A DNA stretch of 64,000 nt from Lepraria neglecta (Eukaryota > Ascomycota > Lecanoromycetes > Lecanorales > Stereocaulaceae): positions 558,001-622,000 of the forward strand of contig CM065653.1 of assembly GCA_033220425.1 (NCBI GenBank). The letters run 5' to 3'. This document shows, in pieces, positions 34,801-46,308 of this stretch; position 1 is the first letter of the stretch; each line of letters begins with the position of its first letter. The position numbers and the translations under genes are program-made. The notes beneath the pieces were generated by a model. That model saw only the letters and a list, made by a program, of their open reading frames with translations, was not told the origin of the DNA and ran no database searches.

Positions 34801-37053
34801 CTTAGAAGTTACTCTTATTATTTAAGAATAAAGTAATATATACTTTAACCGGTCTTCGGTTCTTTCTCTTATCTATTATTATCTACTATTAACTAATAGG
34901 TCTAATACTAGTAATATTTCTAGATCATCCGAATTTAAGTACTTTTATCTTCTAGTTAATTTCTAGGTTATATTTATTTAACTAAGGTATTCCCAAAATA
35001 ATATTATAAGTAGCTATCCTAACTATATCGAATATAATCTCCTTGTAGTATTACTAAATTATTACTAGTAGGGAGCGTATTTCTTCCTCTACTTTTCCTA
35101 TTAAGAATACTAACCCGTCGGCTAGGCGTAGCTCGTAAGATAATTTCTTCCTTCGGGTTAGTAGGCTGCTTAAGTCTACCAAGTTCTTTAAGATAAAATT
35201 TCCTGTAGCTCCGCTATCTATTATCGCCATAGTCCGCTATCTATTAATATTCACTAGTATAATAATATAAGTGTGATACTAGACGGAATACAATTGTTGT
35301 TTAGGGAATAACGTATTAATCTCCTTATACTTCCTCGTAGTATAAGAGATTATTCTTTTCCCTATAATAGTAGGAATCTATATACTTCCTTTATACCCTT
35401 ATACGGAATATATTTATTATATAGGTAGCTATACTATAATACTTGGTTATAAGCTCCGTTCTTAAAGACCTTAAGTAAGTTATTCCTTTCTTTCTCCTAC
35501 TTCTCTATAAAGTATAGGAAGTAATAGTACTTCCTCTTACTTACAAGATACTACTAGTATCTATCTTCCCTATACTTATACTACTATATTTCTCTATAAG
35601 GGGTTCTCTTAAGTAGAGGTACCGTTTGTTCTATCGCTAGACGGCCTCTTTCCTCCCTATATACTAAGTAATTAGGCAATATATACTTAGTATATAGAAT
35701 CTCGCTATATTACTAATATTCTCTATTATATTAATAGTCTTATATAGGTTCTTCCTATTCGGGTTTCGTAGATAATTACTCCTTTAGTATACCTCGTACT
35801 TTTCCTTTAATTTCGTCGAAGAGTTTATATTTATCTTTATCCGGTTAAGGTTTATTAATTTCCGGCAATTTTTCTTCTACTTAGGATATAGTAGATCTAG
35901 GTTCGGGTATCGACGCTAGTCTCTCCGGGCTAGCTTTCCGCTGTTCCTAATCCGTTTTATACTATTAAGATCTATTACTATCCCTATAGTAATACCTCTA
36001 TACTTCTTTATTAAATTCTAATTCAAAGGTATTATCTTCCGAATCCTAATCGAATTCTTCTTTATCGTATAATTACTATATTTCTTCGGAGTCTTCCTTA
36101 TTATCTAGAGGTCCCCCTTCTATTATATTAATCTATAGTCGGTATACTATATTCTTCGACCTGTAGTCTCTAGCTATATAGCCTAGTTTACTATAGCTAT
36201 AGCAAGTAATTACTTTCTTTCCCCCGTACTACTTTTTCCCTTTAAAGTTTCCTTTCTTCTTTCCTATCTAAATAAAGTCGATCTCTATTAGTACTATACT
36301 ATAGTAAGTATTATATTCTCTATAGTCTTATTAGTAATTCCTTGTCTTTAAAAAGAATCCCTTATATTAGGTTCCGCTAACTCCTCCGTTATACCGTTTC
36401 TCTATAGATTATTTAAATAACTTATTATTAATCTCGATTATATTTTTAATAAGTCTATCTAGAGTATCGATTACTCCTCCGAATCTTATAAGCTTATCTT
36501 TAATATTATCTTTAAGGCTCTAATAATATATTATTATCAGCGTATTATTATCCTAGCCTATTCTAGTTATATATATTTGAAATTAAGTTGAAAACTCTAA
36601 CGCTGACTTCTTCTACTTTATATACTAAATAATATATATTACTACGTTTACCTTGTTAGAAGGTCTGAATATACGGCGGATTTTAACCATAAACTTTAGT
36701 ATACTTTCTATCTATAACTTAACGTTGCTGTCTTCGTCGTCGTCTTCTATATACTTCTTTAGGAAAGGTTTAACCTACTTCTAGGCCCGTCCTCGTAGAT
36801 ATAATATAGCGAAGGTAGTATATCTAGTTACTAGGAGTAAGTCTCCCTGAAATAGAAGGTATAGTTATACTTGCGTAAGCTATAGCTTAAGCTTGTCCCT
36901 ATCTCTATAGTATAGGTCTAGTACTATAACCTTGATCCTTTTTCCAGATCCTTCGTCTATAGTATAGTATCTCTAGCTAGTAACTATTAAGGTACTTAGG
37001 GTAGGGTTTCTACCTAAAGTTATTAAAGAACTTATCCCTTAGGGTGTTTAAAG
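31813..37053 (-). pseudogene. Element D gag-pol
   Basis: Minus-strand copy of the element B coding region without element C inside: chromodomain 31860-31995, integrase, RNase H, RT, protease (near 35200, DSGATGNFI on the minus strand) and gag with a degraded CCHC knuckle near 36175-36225. RT keeps IAYLDNILIYSKNKEE near 34130-34160, the YxDD block with the second Asp changed to Asn. Many TAG/TAA codons; not functional. Confidence 0.8.
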
Positions 37054-37466
37054 TATTATAACCTATATCCGGTCGTTTACCTAACGGTACGATAACCGGC
37101 GTAGGGTGTCGTATATCTTATGCTTCTGTAGGAGAGGAGTCACTCAGGTAGAATAGCAGTCTTCTTAGGTATAGGTAATTAATACGTTCTATATTAATAA
37201 CTAGTAAAGTATAGTACAAGGAGTACCAGGAAGATTAACCAAGTTAAACACGCTGTTCCAAATAGTAGGCAAAGCCCCGTATATATAGATATAAGAAATC
37301 CTGCCAAGTACTCTATAAGCGTTATGAGCGCACGGCGCTCATCGCGCTCATCATTCTTGAGCGCCATAAGCGCGCTGCGCTCGTTGCGCTCATCGCTTCA
37401 GTTGCTAGTCCTGTCTATAGTACCTTGTCCTATAGAATAGTCCTGTTAGAACCAAGGGTTCTAATA
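37054..37466 (-). repeat. 5' LTR of element D
   Basis: 413 bp, inverted relative to the LTRs of element B. Ends abut ATAAA (37467-37471), which matches 17344-17348. Confidence 0.88.
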
Positions 37467-37471
37467 ATAAA

Positions 37472-39010
37472 TCGACGGTAGAAGTTATAAAACCTAATAA
37501 ATACTTGAACCTCTTTTAGATAAGTCGGAGACTCCTAGTTAGTAATAACCTCGACTTTAGTAGGATCTATATATAGACCTTCTATTAATACGATTAGGCT
37601 GAGGAAGGTTATTTCTTAAATATAGAATTCGTATTTTTCGATATTAACTTATAATCCTATATCCCGAAGCTTCAGTAAGACCTTTCGTATATATTCTTTA
37701 TATTCTTTCTCCGTCTTACTATAGATTAGGATATTATCTAGGTATACCTAGCAGAAGTCGTTAAGGTATTCGAAGAGGGTATTATTTATATAGTACTAAT
37801 AGGATATAGGTCTACCAGTTAGACTAAATAGTAGGATATAGTATTTGAATACTCCGAAGGATATAGTAAACGTCGTGAGATCCTCGCTGTTTAGATATAT
37901 CCGAAGTTTATTGAATACGGTAATAATATCTAGCTTGGTAAGATATTTATATCCGATAACGCGAGAAAGCGTTTCCTCGATAAGCGGTATCGGATAGTAG
38001 TTCCAAATCGTAAGGGTATTAAGTTTCCGATAGTTAATATAGAAACGGAGGCTTCTATCCTTCTTTTAGATAAAAAGGACTAGTAACGCGTAGGGAGCCG
38101 TACTAGGTAAGATGAAACCCTTCTTAAGGTTATTATCTAAGTACTCCTTTACCTTTTAGAGCTTAAATCTAGATATTGAATATAAGTAACTTTAAAGGGG
38201 CTTCTTTCCAGGTTCCAGCTCAATCTTATAATTATATAACTAGTACGGTAGGAGTTCCTTTACCTTACTCCGGTTAAAGATATTAATTAGGTTATAGTAT
38301 TCCTAGAGAAGCTTCTACTTGACTGTTTCCTCTACTTTTTCCGACACCTTATTAATCTAGTCTAGCCTAGATCTATTCCGGATTACCTTCTCTATCTCAG
38401 CTATCGTTATAGAGAAACATTAGATATTATACTTCTTTTGATTCCTCGCCTATATATAGAAAGCAGGTATACTAATCTCGGCGATATCTAGTACTTCGGG
38501 TTTCTCAGGTAGCGGAGGATTTATAGGAATATTCATCGTCTTATCTACTTTCTTAGTAGGAGGCTTAATAAGAGCTTAAGGGGCCCCGATATAGTTATAG
38601 CGACTAGATAGGAAGATAATATAGTTATCTGCTATATCTAGTAGGACCTTATACTTGTTCATCTATAGCTTACCGAGGATAATATATTAGTTACCCAGGT
38701 TAGTAATAAGTATAGATACGGTCGACTCAAGATAGTTATAGACTTTTATAGAAGGGTAAATCGTATAGGTAACGGGTTTCTTTCATATCTTGCCGTTATA
38801 TCTATAGAGGTAATACGGTTTAGCGAGAGGTATAGAGACGATATTAAGATACTTAGAAAGTAGTTACGCTTCTTTTTTATCGATAAATGAATATATAGTA
38901 GTACTAGTATCAGTAAGGGCTTTAGATTAGTATTCTTTTCCTTGAGTAAGTAATATAATAGGGTATATAAATGATCTTCTGCTATATAGATTATAGATAT
39001 CTACTAATTA
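37472..39010 (-). pseudogene. Element A reverse transcriptase and protease
   Basis: Minus strand, continuing the pol broken at 17343. RT is recognised by VYLDNILIYSKT near 37715-37750 (YxDD with Asp to Asn). Protease near 38780-38915 reads ALTDTSTTIYSFIDKKEA and LSKYLNIVSIPLAKPYYL, where the catalytic Asp-Thr-Gly has decayed. The frame ends at the foldback element. Confidence 0.75.
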
Positions 39011-39602
39011 TGGCCCGGAAAGATATGGGATGGTATGGGATATTGGCTCTCTTACCCATCCCGGGGTATAGTATAGTATCAAGGTCTGAAATCCCATACC
39101 ATTAGTGGGAGGTATGGGATCTCAATGGGATATCCCACGGTATGGGATATTGGTGGGATTATCTAATGGTACGGGATATTTTCGGGATATCCCAGTGGCG
39201 GATAAGATAAGACCTATATAAAGTATACTTAGAATTTCTAGTCATCGTTCTAGTCATCAAAACTTCAAAAAAAAAATTTAAATATTCTATAATTCCTACT
39301 AGAATATCCTATATTATAGAATATTCAAAAAAAATTGAAGTTTTGATAACTAGAACGATGACTAGAAATTCTAAGTATACTTTATATAGGTCTTATCTTA
39401 TCCGCCACTGGGATATCCCGAAAATATCCCGTACCATTAGATAATCCCACCAATATCCCATACCGTGGGATATCCCATTGAGACCCCATCCCATATCTCC
39501 TAAAAGATATGGGATTTAGGATCTTCTAATCCCATCCCATACCGGAATCCCATACCCAACCCTTGGGATATCCTATGGGATATCCCATATCTTTCCGGGC
39601 TA
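39011..39602. mobile_element. Foldback (long inverted repeat) element, about 592 bp
   Basis: The two halves are inverted copies around a centre near 39300. The inner arms (about 39120-39285 and 39330-39490) are almost identical; the outer arms have diverged but both end GCCCGGAAAGATATGGGAT. Many units of the type gggatatccc and tatgggat recur. TA dinucleotides flank the element (39009-39010 and 39603-39604). No coding sequence is visible. It lies exactly between the broken end of element A and the N-terminal piece of the LINE. Confidence 0.8.
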
Positions 39603-39604
39603 TA

Positions 39605-40009
39605 AACTGGCTGTCTCGGAGCCTGTTGGCCACTCCGGCCTATAATGTAGTAGCTGCGCTGCTTATTGTATAGGATCCCGCTGGTTGGTTCTTAATAATA
39701 GTAAGCTTTTCGTCTATGGCGTTGTCTCTAGTAGTTATCTCTCTGGCTAATTTTCTGACTTCATCCAGTACCGTTTAGATTCTGGGTTCCTGAATCGTTT
39801 ATTCTGTAAATGCCACTAGGGCTTGTAGCACTTCTTGGAGAGTGTTTGAGGGAGGTTTCTGTCCATTGGCAATATGGTTTAACCCGGTGTTTGCTGCTTG
39901 CCGTAGCATGATTATATGCTCCTTGTGGTCTGTAGGCATTTGGTCCCATACTGGCCAACGCGTCTTTTCCGTCATAACTGGGGCTAATTGGCAGTAAGAC
40001 CCCCGCCAA
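39605..40009 (-). pseudogene. Probable N-terminal part of the Tad-like LINE ORF1
   Basis: Minus strand from an ATG near 39977: MTEKTRWPVWDQMPTDHKE, then NTGLNHIANGQKPPSNTL, VLDEVRKLAREITTRDNAI and KLTIIKNQPAG, with TAA/TAG where Gln is expected. The short helical coiled-coil-like segment is typical for the N-terminal half of fungal LINE ORF1 proteins. Orientation and order fit the C-terminal part at 13480-14853. It could instead be gag of element A; the missing 5' LTR beyond 40010 argues against that. Confidence 0.5.
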
Positions 40010-40314
40010 TTAGTTGAAGAGGTGACCGTTCTGAGCCGATTGACGCGTTAATATTACGTGTTTGACCAAAAATCGATTTCGAGCGTAGGTGGAAGTTTTT
40101 CAGTCATCAGAAGATACGGAAGGCCGAGTGGAAGTTGCAATGCCAAGATTTACCGGTCTAATGTTTTGCCAGGCTCCGGGCCGATCAGTCTTCCAAAATT
40201 TTGGCCAAGCTTTGAGCTCCGTGAGGGCATCCCGAACTTGAACACTGTACCCTTTGATCCTCCCAATACAGCCTCCAACTACTACCTTCCTTCGCCCACC
40301 AGTATTATTACAAG
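40010..40314. other. Upstream region of Tom22 gene
   Basis: Transition from transposon remnants to normal coding DNA. No gene or element boundary could be identified. Confidence 0.4.
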
Positions 40315-40974
40315 ATGGTCCAACTAGAAGAAGTCGAGGACCAAGAGCTCGACCAAGTGCAACCAGGACCTATCGACGACACTGCATACGACTCCGCAGA
40401 TTTCACAGACACAGGTAGATGCTCATTCATTCGCGCAGTAACCTGTGCGATCATGTTGGGCGTTCTTGCCTGTGGGGCAGCTGGCTAATACTCACTGTTC
40501 CTTGCAGAATCAGAACTTTCAGACGACGATCAAATATCGGCAGCACCTCAAGAATCAATATCGGACCGGTATGTACACGATACGCTACCCACCTATCCAA
40601 TCCAAGACTTTGCTTTGCATCTTCTGTTCTTAAGCTCCCATACTATCTACCCTTTCCTATCCATACTTCCCAATGAACCTCAGCTAACGCCCCCTTCCCA
40701 CAGCATCCTCGCCCTGAAAGACATCCTCCCACCTCGAACACGCCGCTATCTCTCCTCGACCCTCCAATCCACCTCAGGGTTGATACAAAAAGGCGCCTGG
40801 TTCGGCGGCAAAGGCCTATGGACATTATCTACAGGGGCACTGATGTTGATGGTGCCGTTTGCGATCGCGCTGGTCGAGGAACAACAGATTGTGGAGCAAG
40901 AGAAGGAGATTAAGGCACGTGAGGGCGCGGGTGAGATATTAACGCCTGGTGTGGGAACGGGAAAGGGGCTGTGA
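40315..40974 (+). CDS. tom22: Mitochondrial import receptor subunit Tom22
   Basis: Central receptor of the outer-membrane TOM translocase; binds presequences on the cytosolic side. Exons 40315-40414, 40508-40568 and 40704-40974 (introns of 93 and 135 bp) give 143 aa. The N-terminus is acidic (VQLEEVEDQELDQ, DDTAYDSADFTD), as expected for the cytosolic receptor domain. Then comes SDRILALKDILPPRTRRYLS, the conserved segment preceding the membrane anchor, and FGGKGLWTLSTGALMLMVPF, the transmembrane helix with its conserved Gly, Trp and Pro. The tail EEQQIVEQEKEIKAREG faces the intermembrane space. Length and layout match fungal Tom22. It borders directly on the transposon stack, with only about 300 bp between, but looks intact. 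Confidence 0.93.
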
Positions 40975-41482
40975 GATTGAGGATTTGAGGGGAGGACCCC
41001 CGGGGGAGGGGAAGGAGGAGGGTGTACTATATCTCTGCTCTAATTCTACGCATACGGCTTGCGTGCGTACATTTGAACGACCTCGGTTGGGCAACCCGCT
41101 TGTTTTGCACCTTTGAAAACATGCTGTCCATTTGGTTGAAGCTCAACAGGCTCATGACTGCTGACAACACTGACTCCTACGAATACCAGTCCAATTTGGT
41201 ACAGCTAGTAGTCCTTAAATCATTCGCATGTCCATCTTTACTGCCCCAATCGAACCATTTGAGATACCTCATCCAAGCGGCAGGGGGCGCCACTAGCCGT
41301 GCGCAAATGCCAAAGATACATGCTGTACAAGATGGCTTCCACCCTATGACACGGCAATTCACAGTCTCCTAGATATCCAACTAAGTCCAGCCGGGACGTT
41401 ATCCAATCCCCGCCAGACCTCAAAAGGGGTTGAATCCATAACAAGACTTCTTCGATCGGTGAGAGCACCCAAGATTTGAGTA
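40975..41482. other. Convergent intergenic region
   Basis: Lies between the 3' ends of Tom22 and the DUF4211 gene. No supported feature. Confidence 0.5.
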
Positions 41483-43631
41483 TCAGCGATGGTTGGAAAA
41501 CCGTGTGGGCTGTTCAAAAGTCAGTATATTGAATGCAGTCTTATGCACGACGAGGAAAAGTACCTTTGCATCTCTAGCGGCCGCCAAACTCTCTTTGAAC
41601 TCCCTGTAGAGCTTTCTCATCACCCCGGTCGCCTCCATGCCATCCACAACCTTGTTAGCAATTTTCTCTCGCTTCTTCTGACGCATGTTATCTCGCTCAA
41701 CGATTTTTTGAGGTGTCATATGGCCTTGCATGGCAAGCCACTCAAGCACATTGTGGTTGAGTGCGTAACGCCAGTGATACAGAGCATGTCCCATTTCGGC
41801 GTTCGCACAACAGAACCTGGAAAGTGTCAGCGAATTGGAGGATCCTTATATCCGAAAGCTCCTAATGATCTTACCTGCCAAGGAAGAAATTCTCCTCGTG
41901 CTCAGAGCTGCTGCTTTTATTATCGTCTGATTGGTCACTGTCGTCGTCGTCTTCGTCGTCATTCGCAATGGGTTCCAGGGTCTTTCGATCGTATGGCTTG
42001 CCCGTGAAAGTAACTCTATGCTTGGGAGGATGATTGGTTCGCCGGCAGGCGTCACATTTATGCTCCAGCATTGTCGGGATATCAGTTCTGTAGAAATCGG
42101 GCCGAGCTTTCAGAGCTGCGTCAAATTCTGGAGCCCAGACTGGCGATATGAATTTGGATCCAGCATACGCCTTGAATTCGTCATCAAGCTTTCGGTGAGC
42201 GACTTCGTAAATCTCGTCGTACCGGTCAAATGCTGGATTCAACTTGTTATGTACCATCCATTCGACTTCATCTTTGAAATGCTCGATCGTCTTTTTATTT
42301 GCGTGATGCGTAAACTCAATTGGTATGGCCCGACGCAGAGCTTCGCTATCCATCTCGACGCCCAGGGTATCATCATCGTCATCAACGAAGTCTTCCTCGT
42401 ACTCATCAAGGTTGCCGCCTCTTCGCATTGCATGATGTATGGGCTCGGGCTCAGATATTTCGGCGACATCACTATCCTTCTGTTCGCTTTCCGCCTCCTC
42501 TCCCTCTTCTCTAATTCCAGCGCGCCGTCGCCGGAGCTCTTCGAGTTTTTGTTGCCTTGCGTTCCTGGCCGAGCTTTCTGGCGCACCTCTCGTACGCGTT
42601 TCACGGATTTCTATGTCGCTGGTGCCTTTCAGATCGTCGACTTCATCTTGCAAATCAAGTTCAGAATCATTCTCCGCAGAGTGATTGGTTTCTCGGGCTG
42701 GAGACCGTAGCTGTGCGGTATTGCGTCGTTTGCGAGCCGGCGTAGCCACTATGTCCTCACTCGAACTACCCTCGCTTCCGTCTGATACAATAATCGCTCC
42801 CTCTGCTTCTGATGACTTTTCATTGGCAAGTTGCTCTTTCGGGCCCCTAGTACCCCTGTCTGTTGAGGAGACGGTGTTATTTGATTGCGGCGAGATCGAG
42901 AGCTTTTGCCGTAATTTTTTGGCTGGAGCTTCGGCCTCACTCTCGTCTGAAGAGTCACTTCTCACAGTATATGACACAGGCCGAGCCCTCAGTCTCTTCG
43001 TTGGTGTAACTGGTTTTGGCGGTGCCTGGGGACCTGAACCCTCGTCGCTTGACAACCTTATGGGTGGCGCCCTATTTCTTCGAGCGCTGAGGACTGGTAC
43101 ATCATCCTCTTCGCTGCTGAAATCCTTCATAGATCCCACACTCTGTGTAGTGGATAAACCCCCAAATATTGGCTCTGCAACATTTGCGCCTGATTTTGGT
43201 CTTGATTTTGGTAGTATCTGAAGGTCGTCGCTACTGCTGTCTGCCACTGTCCTGTCAACATGGCCTTGTACACCGGGGTCCACTGAGTGCATACCCCGCT
43301 CATGAAGTTGATCTTTGACCTCCAGCTGCGACGAAGGAGCCGGTGTAGGCAGCTGCGCTGATCTCTTACTCGGCGACTCAACCACAACCTGAATGGTCTG
43401 GCCTCCAAATATGGATTTCGCAAGCGGACTTGATGTCATCTTGTTGGGAGAGGAGTCCTCCATTCGCCTTCTTTTGGCGGGACTTGACGCATCGCTATCA
43501 TAGCGGACGGAAGCAGCTCGCCGCTGGATTTGGTCTGGGTACCGAGACGCTGCTGGTGAGGAGGAGGGTAGCGGACTGAAGCTTAGTTGAGTTTGGCGCT
43601 TTTTGCGGATGGATTTTCGAGGTGCGGACAT
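41483..43631 (-). CDS. DUF4211-domain protein, probable nuclear protein
   Basis: Exons 43631-41875 and 41816-41483 around a 58-bp intron give 696 aa. The N-terminal two-thirds is disordered: basic KSIRKKRQTQLSFSPLP, many SP sites, and KRRRMEDSSP, resembling nuclear localisation signals. Long acidic runs such as EYEEDFVDDDDD follow. The C-terminal third (from about residue 440) reads PIEFTHHANKKTIEHFKDEVEWMV and YEVAHRKLDDEFKAY, then KCDACRRTNHPPKHRVTF, a Cys-pair that may bind zinc, and ALYHWRYALNHNVLEWL. This is the pattern of the fungal DUF4211 domain as I know it. Function is not established; nuclear location is an inference from composition. A second, in-frame 54-bp intron (41510-41563, gtactt...ctgac...aacag) is possible and would shorten the tail to AKPTRFSNHR. 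Gene structure otherwise ordinary. Confidence 0.88.
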
Positions 43632-43954
43632 AGTGAGTGGAGGTTTAGCGATAGAATAAAGTGGTGTATTGAAGCTGTGAGCAATAGGAGAGGTAGCAAG
43701 ATAGCAATATGTAGATGGGAGGAAAGTTGAAAGATCACAATTGTAAAGTGACGCGCCGGAAGGCTACCGCGTCCGCCAAGCCCGAGTTTTAGCCATCAAG
43801 CCATAAATTCTGCCCTAAGCGAAGGATTGGGATGTTGACCAATATGCGAGCTATTGATCTTAGATTCTAGCCAAATGATGAATAAATCCATTTCCAAATC
43901 TATGCCTATAATCCCAGACCCCATGGCTATGCAAGAAGTTTAAGCAATCCTTCC
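43632..43954. other. Intergenic between DUF4211 gene and PPPDE-thioredoxin-PUL gene
   Basis: Holds the promoter of the minus-strand DUF4211 gene and the 3' end of its neighbour. No other feature seen. Confidence 0.5.
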
Positions 43955-45867
43955 TCATTTCATAACAAGTTCTACCTCCTTCGCCAGCTCCTTAAGATCC
44001 GCAAAGGCTGCCTTTGCGTCTGCCACAATTTCCCTCGCTCCTACTGCTTCACACAGGTCATCCACTTCGCCGCCTTGAGGTGCTGCATACTTCAAGAGGC
44101 CAACGGCTAACAGCAGACCCCGTAGCCCATCTTTGCTCTCGCTCTCCCTCCCCATTGCCTCAAGAAGACTAGCAACCAATTCGACTTGACCGCTCTCGGA
44201 CAGTAGATCTTCTTGCTCTGCAATACGTCGCATGTGGTTCGTAGCTGCAATATTGAAAGCCAAAGATGCTGCTGCAACACGTACAGGTGGATGACCAGTA
44301 TCTAGGAGCGAGGATGTGACAAGTTGAAGTAAGGGGGTTGATAAAATTTGGTCCGAGAGCAGCTTTGGAGGGAAGAGCGGAGATGTGAAAAGATTGCAGG
44401 CCAAGTGCAATGTCACAATCCGTAAAGTATAGGGACACTTGGCGTCAAGCTCGATGACCGCTGAGAGGATGGTGAATATGGTTGAAGAACGATCTTGGGC
44501 AAAGTAGCCGCTCAACCGAGGATCGACGAGAGCAACGCGGAAGAGGTCAACGATTGGGAACAGGTTTTCTGGAGGCAGAGTCTTGAAAGATTTGAGTATG
44601 AAAGTGCTTAGAGCTGGAAGCGATGGAAGTGGAGCGTCCACTGCACCAGATTGTTGACGATGTGTTACGAACTCTTTCAAAGAGCTGACAGCAGGGTCGG
44701 AGCCAGAGGCGCCCATCTTATTGATGAGTTTGTCGATTGGCGGTACTTTCGTGTACGTGACAGGAGTCTTGTGTGGTAGCTGTAGAGTTGGCAGCCTAAG
44801 CAGAGTATGTGGATGCGCAGGATGAGCCATCTGAATCAGCAACTTCACGTTGCCACGAAGCTGGCTCTCATTTGCACCAACCCATTCGTTCTCCTTCTCG
44901 CCCTTGAGGAAACTCATGAACGTGGGTGTCGCCCGGACTTGATATTTTGCGCCAATTTCGTAAGCATCTGATAAGTCCACCTTAATCAGGACAGCTTTGC
45001 TTCCTGCATCTGCAGCAAGTTCGTCATATGCTGGGTAGACGATCTTGCAAGGTGGGCAGGTAGCAGATGTGAAGAAAATAACAGCGCAGGAATCCTTAGC
45101 TGATGCTAGCAGTTCGTCAAGCTGTTTTACCCTTATCGGTTTGTACACCACACCAGGTACATGCTCCTTGTCTTTGATCCCATTCGATTGTGGATGATAA
45201 TATCCATTCGACTGTTGTTGCGTCCCAAGCTGCGGAACACTCGTAGATGGTACTGGAGCTTGAGTGATACCACGCATAGCATTATCAAGCTGAGGCTTCA
45301 GCATCTGGCCGAACGGAGTATTAAGGACGGTTTGGGGAAGCGACGTGATATGCTCTGGAATATTTTTCCCAACGAGAAACATAGCGAAGTCGTTCGAGAA
45401 GTTGTTGCAGTTGTGGAGGAACAGGTCATACGACTGTAGCGCTACGTTTCAGCACATGTATTCAAGCATTCGATGGGGCAACCTACCTCCATTGTATATA
45501 TCGCTTTCAACGACTCAAGATATTCCAGGATGACCTCGATAGGCAAATGCGTGGTCCCCATGGGGATGGTCTGCATGGGCCTCCCATGGTGCGTTGCGCC
45601 TGGGTACGATGTTTGAACGCCGGCTCCAAAGAAGTATTCTATTCCACCGAAAACGAGAGCTGTGTGATAAACCGCATCGATCTGTATGCCGAGTAGGGAG
45701 CCAGACATCTATTGGAGAAGATCAGTCTGCACGACTCTCGAGCTATGGATATATAGGCATACTTGTCTGGCAAGACCCTAGAATCACAATGTTCAGCCAG
45801 TGCATAAGATCAAATGCTAGAAAGTTCCCACCTTGGAAAGATCATAGACGTACAATTGGACATCCAT
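43955..45867 (-). CDS. PPPDE peptidase - thioredoxin - PUL domain protein
   Basis: Exons 45867-45832, 45777-45763 (a 15-base microexon), 45708-45487 and 45433-43955 give 583 aa. The N-terminal PPPDE (DeSI-like) cysteine-peptidase domain has YVYDLSKGLARQMSG, its catalytic His in AVYHTALVFGG and its Cys in LFLHNCNNFSND. A thioredoxin fold follows (VIFFTSATCPPCKIVYPAYD) with an intact CPPC redox pair. A helical PUL-like domain forms the C-terminal half (from about residue 320). PPPDE proteins remove SUMO or ubiquitin from substrates and PUL domains bind Cdc48/p97 in known families; a role in ubiquitin-linked turnover is therefore a fair inference. The three domains are in the same order in other ascomycetes as I recall. 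The junction MEVGCPIE... would shift frame unless the 53-bp intron 45434-45486 is removed. Confidence 0.9.
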
Positions 45868-46308
45868 CTCGCCTGCTCTACAATGAAGTGGGTAATGCGC
45901 AAATCAAAGATTCATGCAGGGACGAGAAGAGGAGAAAGCAAGACGTTTCAAAGCGTGGCAAGAAAAGAACAACATCGAAGCTCATGAACGAGAGTGGCAC
46001 TGCCTCTAATAATAATGACGCGGGCCTCGGAGCCTCGCAGTCACCACCGTTGCCTGAGCTCAGCGGCAGCGGGAGGTCTAGGAATTTGCCGCCCCGAGCA
46101 CCGTTAGGCTTCTCGGCTTCAAGGGGGCGTTCGGGGGACCGAACAACAACAATATCACGTCTCGCAAGATACATCATTGGTTTACAGTACAGTGGAAGTG
46201 CACCAGACCTCACCCTTACCATTGAGTCCAATCAGGGCAGGATATACTTTTAAGACGTAGGAGATACAAAAACCCATTCTTGACCAGAGTACAATAGCGA
46301 TCCCATCG
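45868..46308. other. Intergenic between PPPDE gene and SDR pseudogene
   Basis: Contains the upstream sequence of the PPPDE gene. Open frames here have no recognised domain. Confidence 0.45.

Larger units (their letters stand above)
17349..37466 (-). mobile_element. Ty3/gypsy element D (same family as B), interrupted by element B
   Basis: Minus-strand element: 5' LTR 37054-37466, gag and pol 37053-31813, then a 3' remnant 18243-17762 and 3' LTR 17761-17349. Element B is inserted at a run of six C (18238-18243 and 31813-31818), which is the gggggg that follows ggcc downstream of the chromodomain in the intact sequence. The whole is flanked by ATAAA direct repeats. D is about 6.5 kb without B. 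It is heavily RIP-mutated. Confidence 0.85.
14854..39010 (-). mobile_element. Ty3/gypsy chromovirus A, 5'-truncated, interrupted by element D
   Basis: Two blocks of one minus-strand element: 3' LTR plus chromodomain, integrase and RNase H at 14854-17343, and reverse transcriptase plus protease at 37472-39010. Element D (17349-37466) separates them, with the 5-bp duplication ATAAA at 17344-17348 and 37467-37471. The right end stops at a foldback element; gag and the 5' LTR are missing. Coding frames are full of TAG/TAA codons. A was probably inserted in the LINE whose pieces lie on either side. Confidence 0.75.

Noticed and set aside
18244-37466. Inverted duplication by chromosomal rearrangement
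   Set aside because: LTR ends, the C6 junction and the ATAAA duplication explain it as one element inserted into another.
45594-46253. Plus-strand open frame of 219 codons
   Set aside because: Overlaps the first exons of the PPPDE gene in antisense; no recognised domain.
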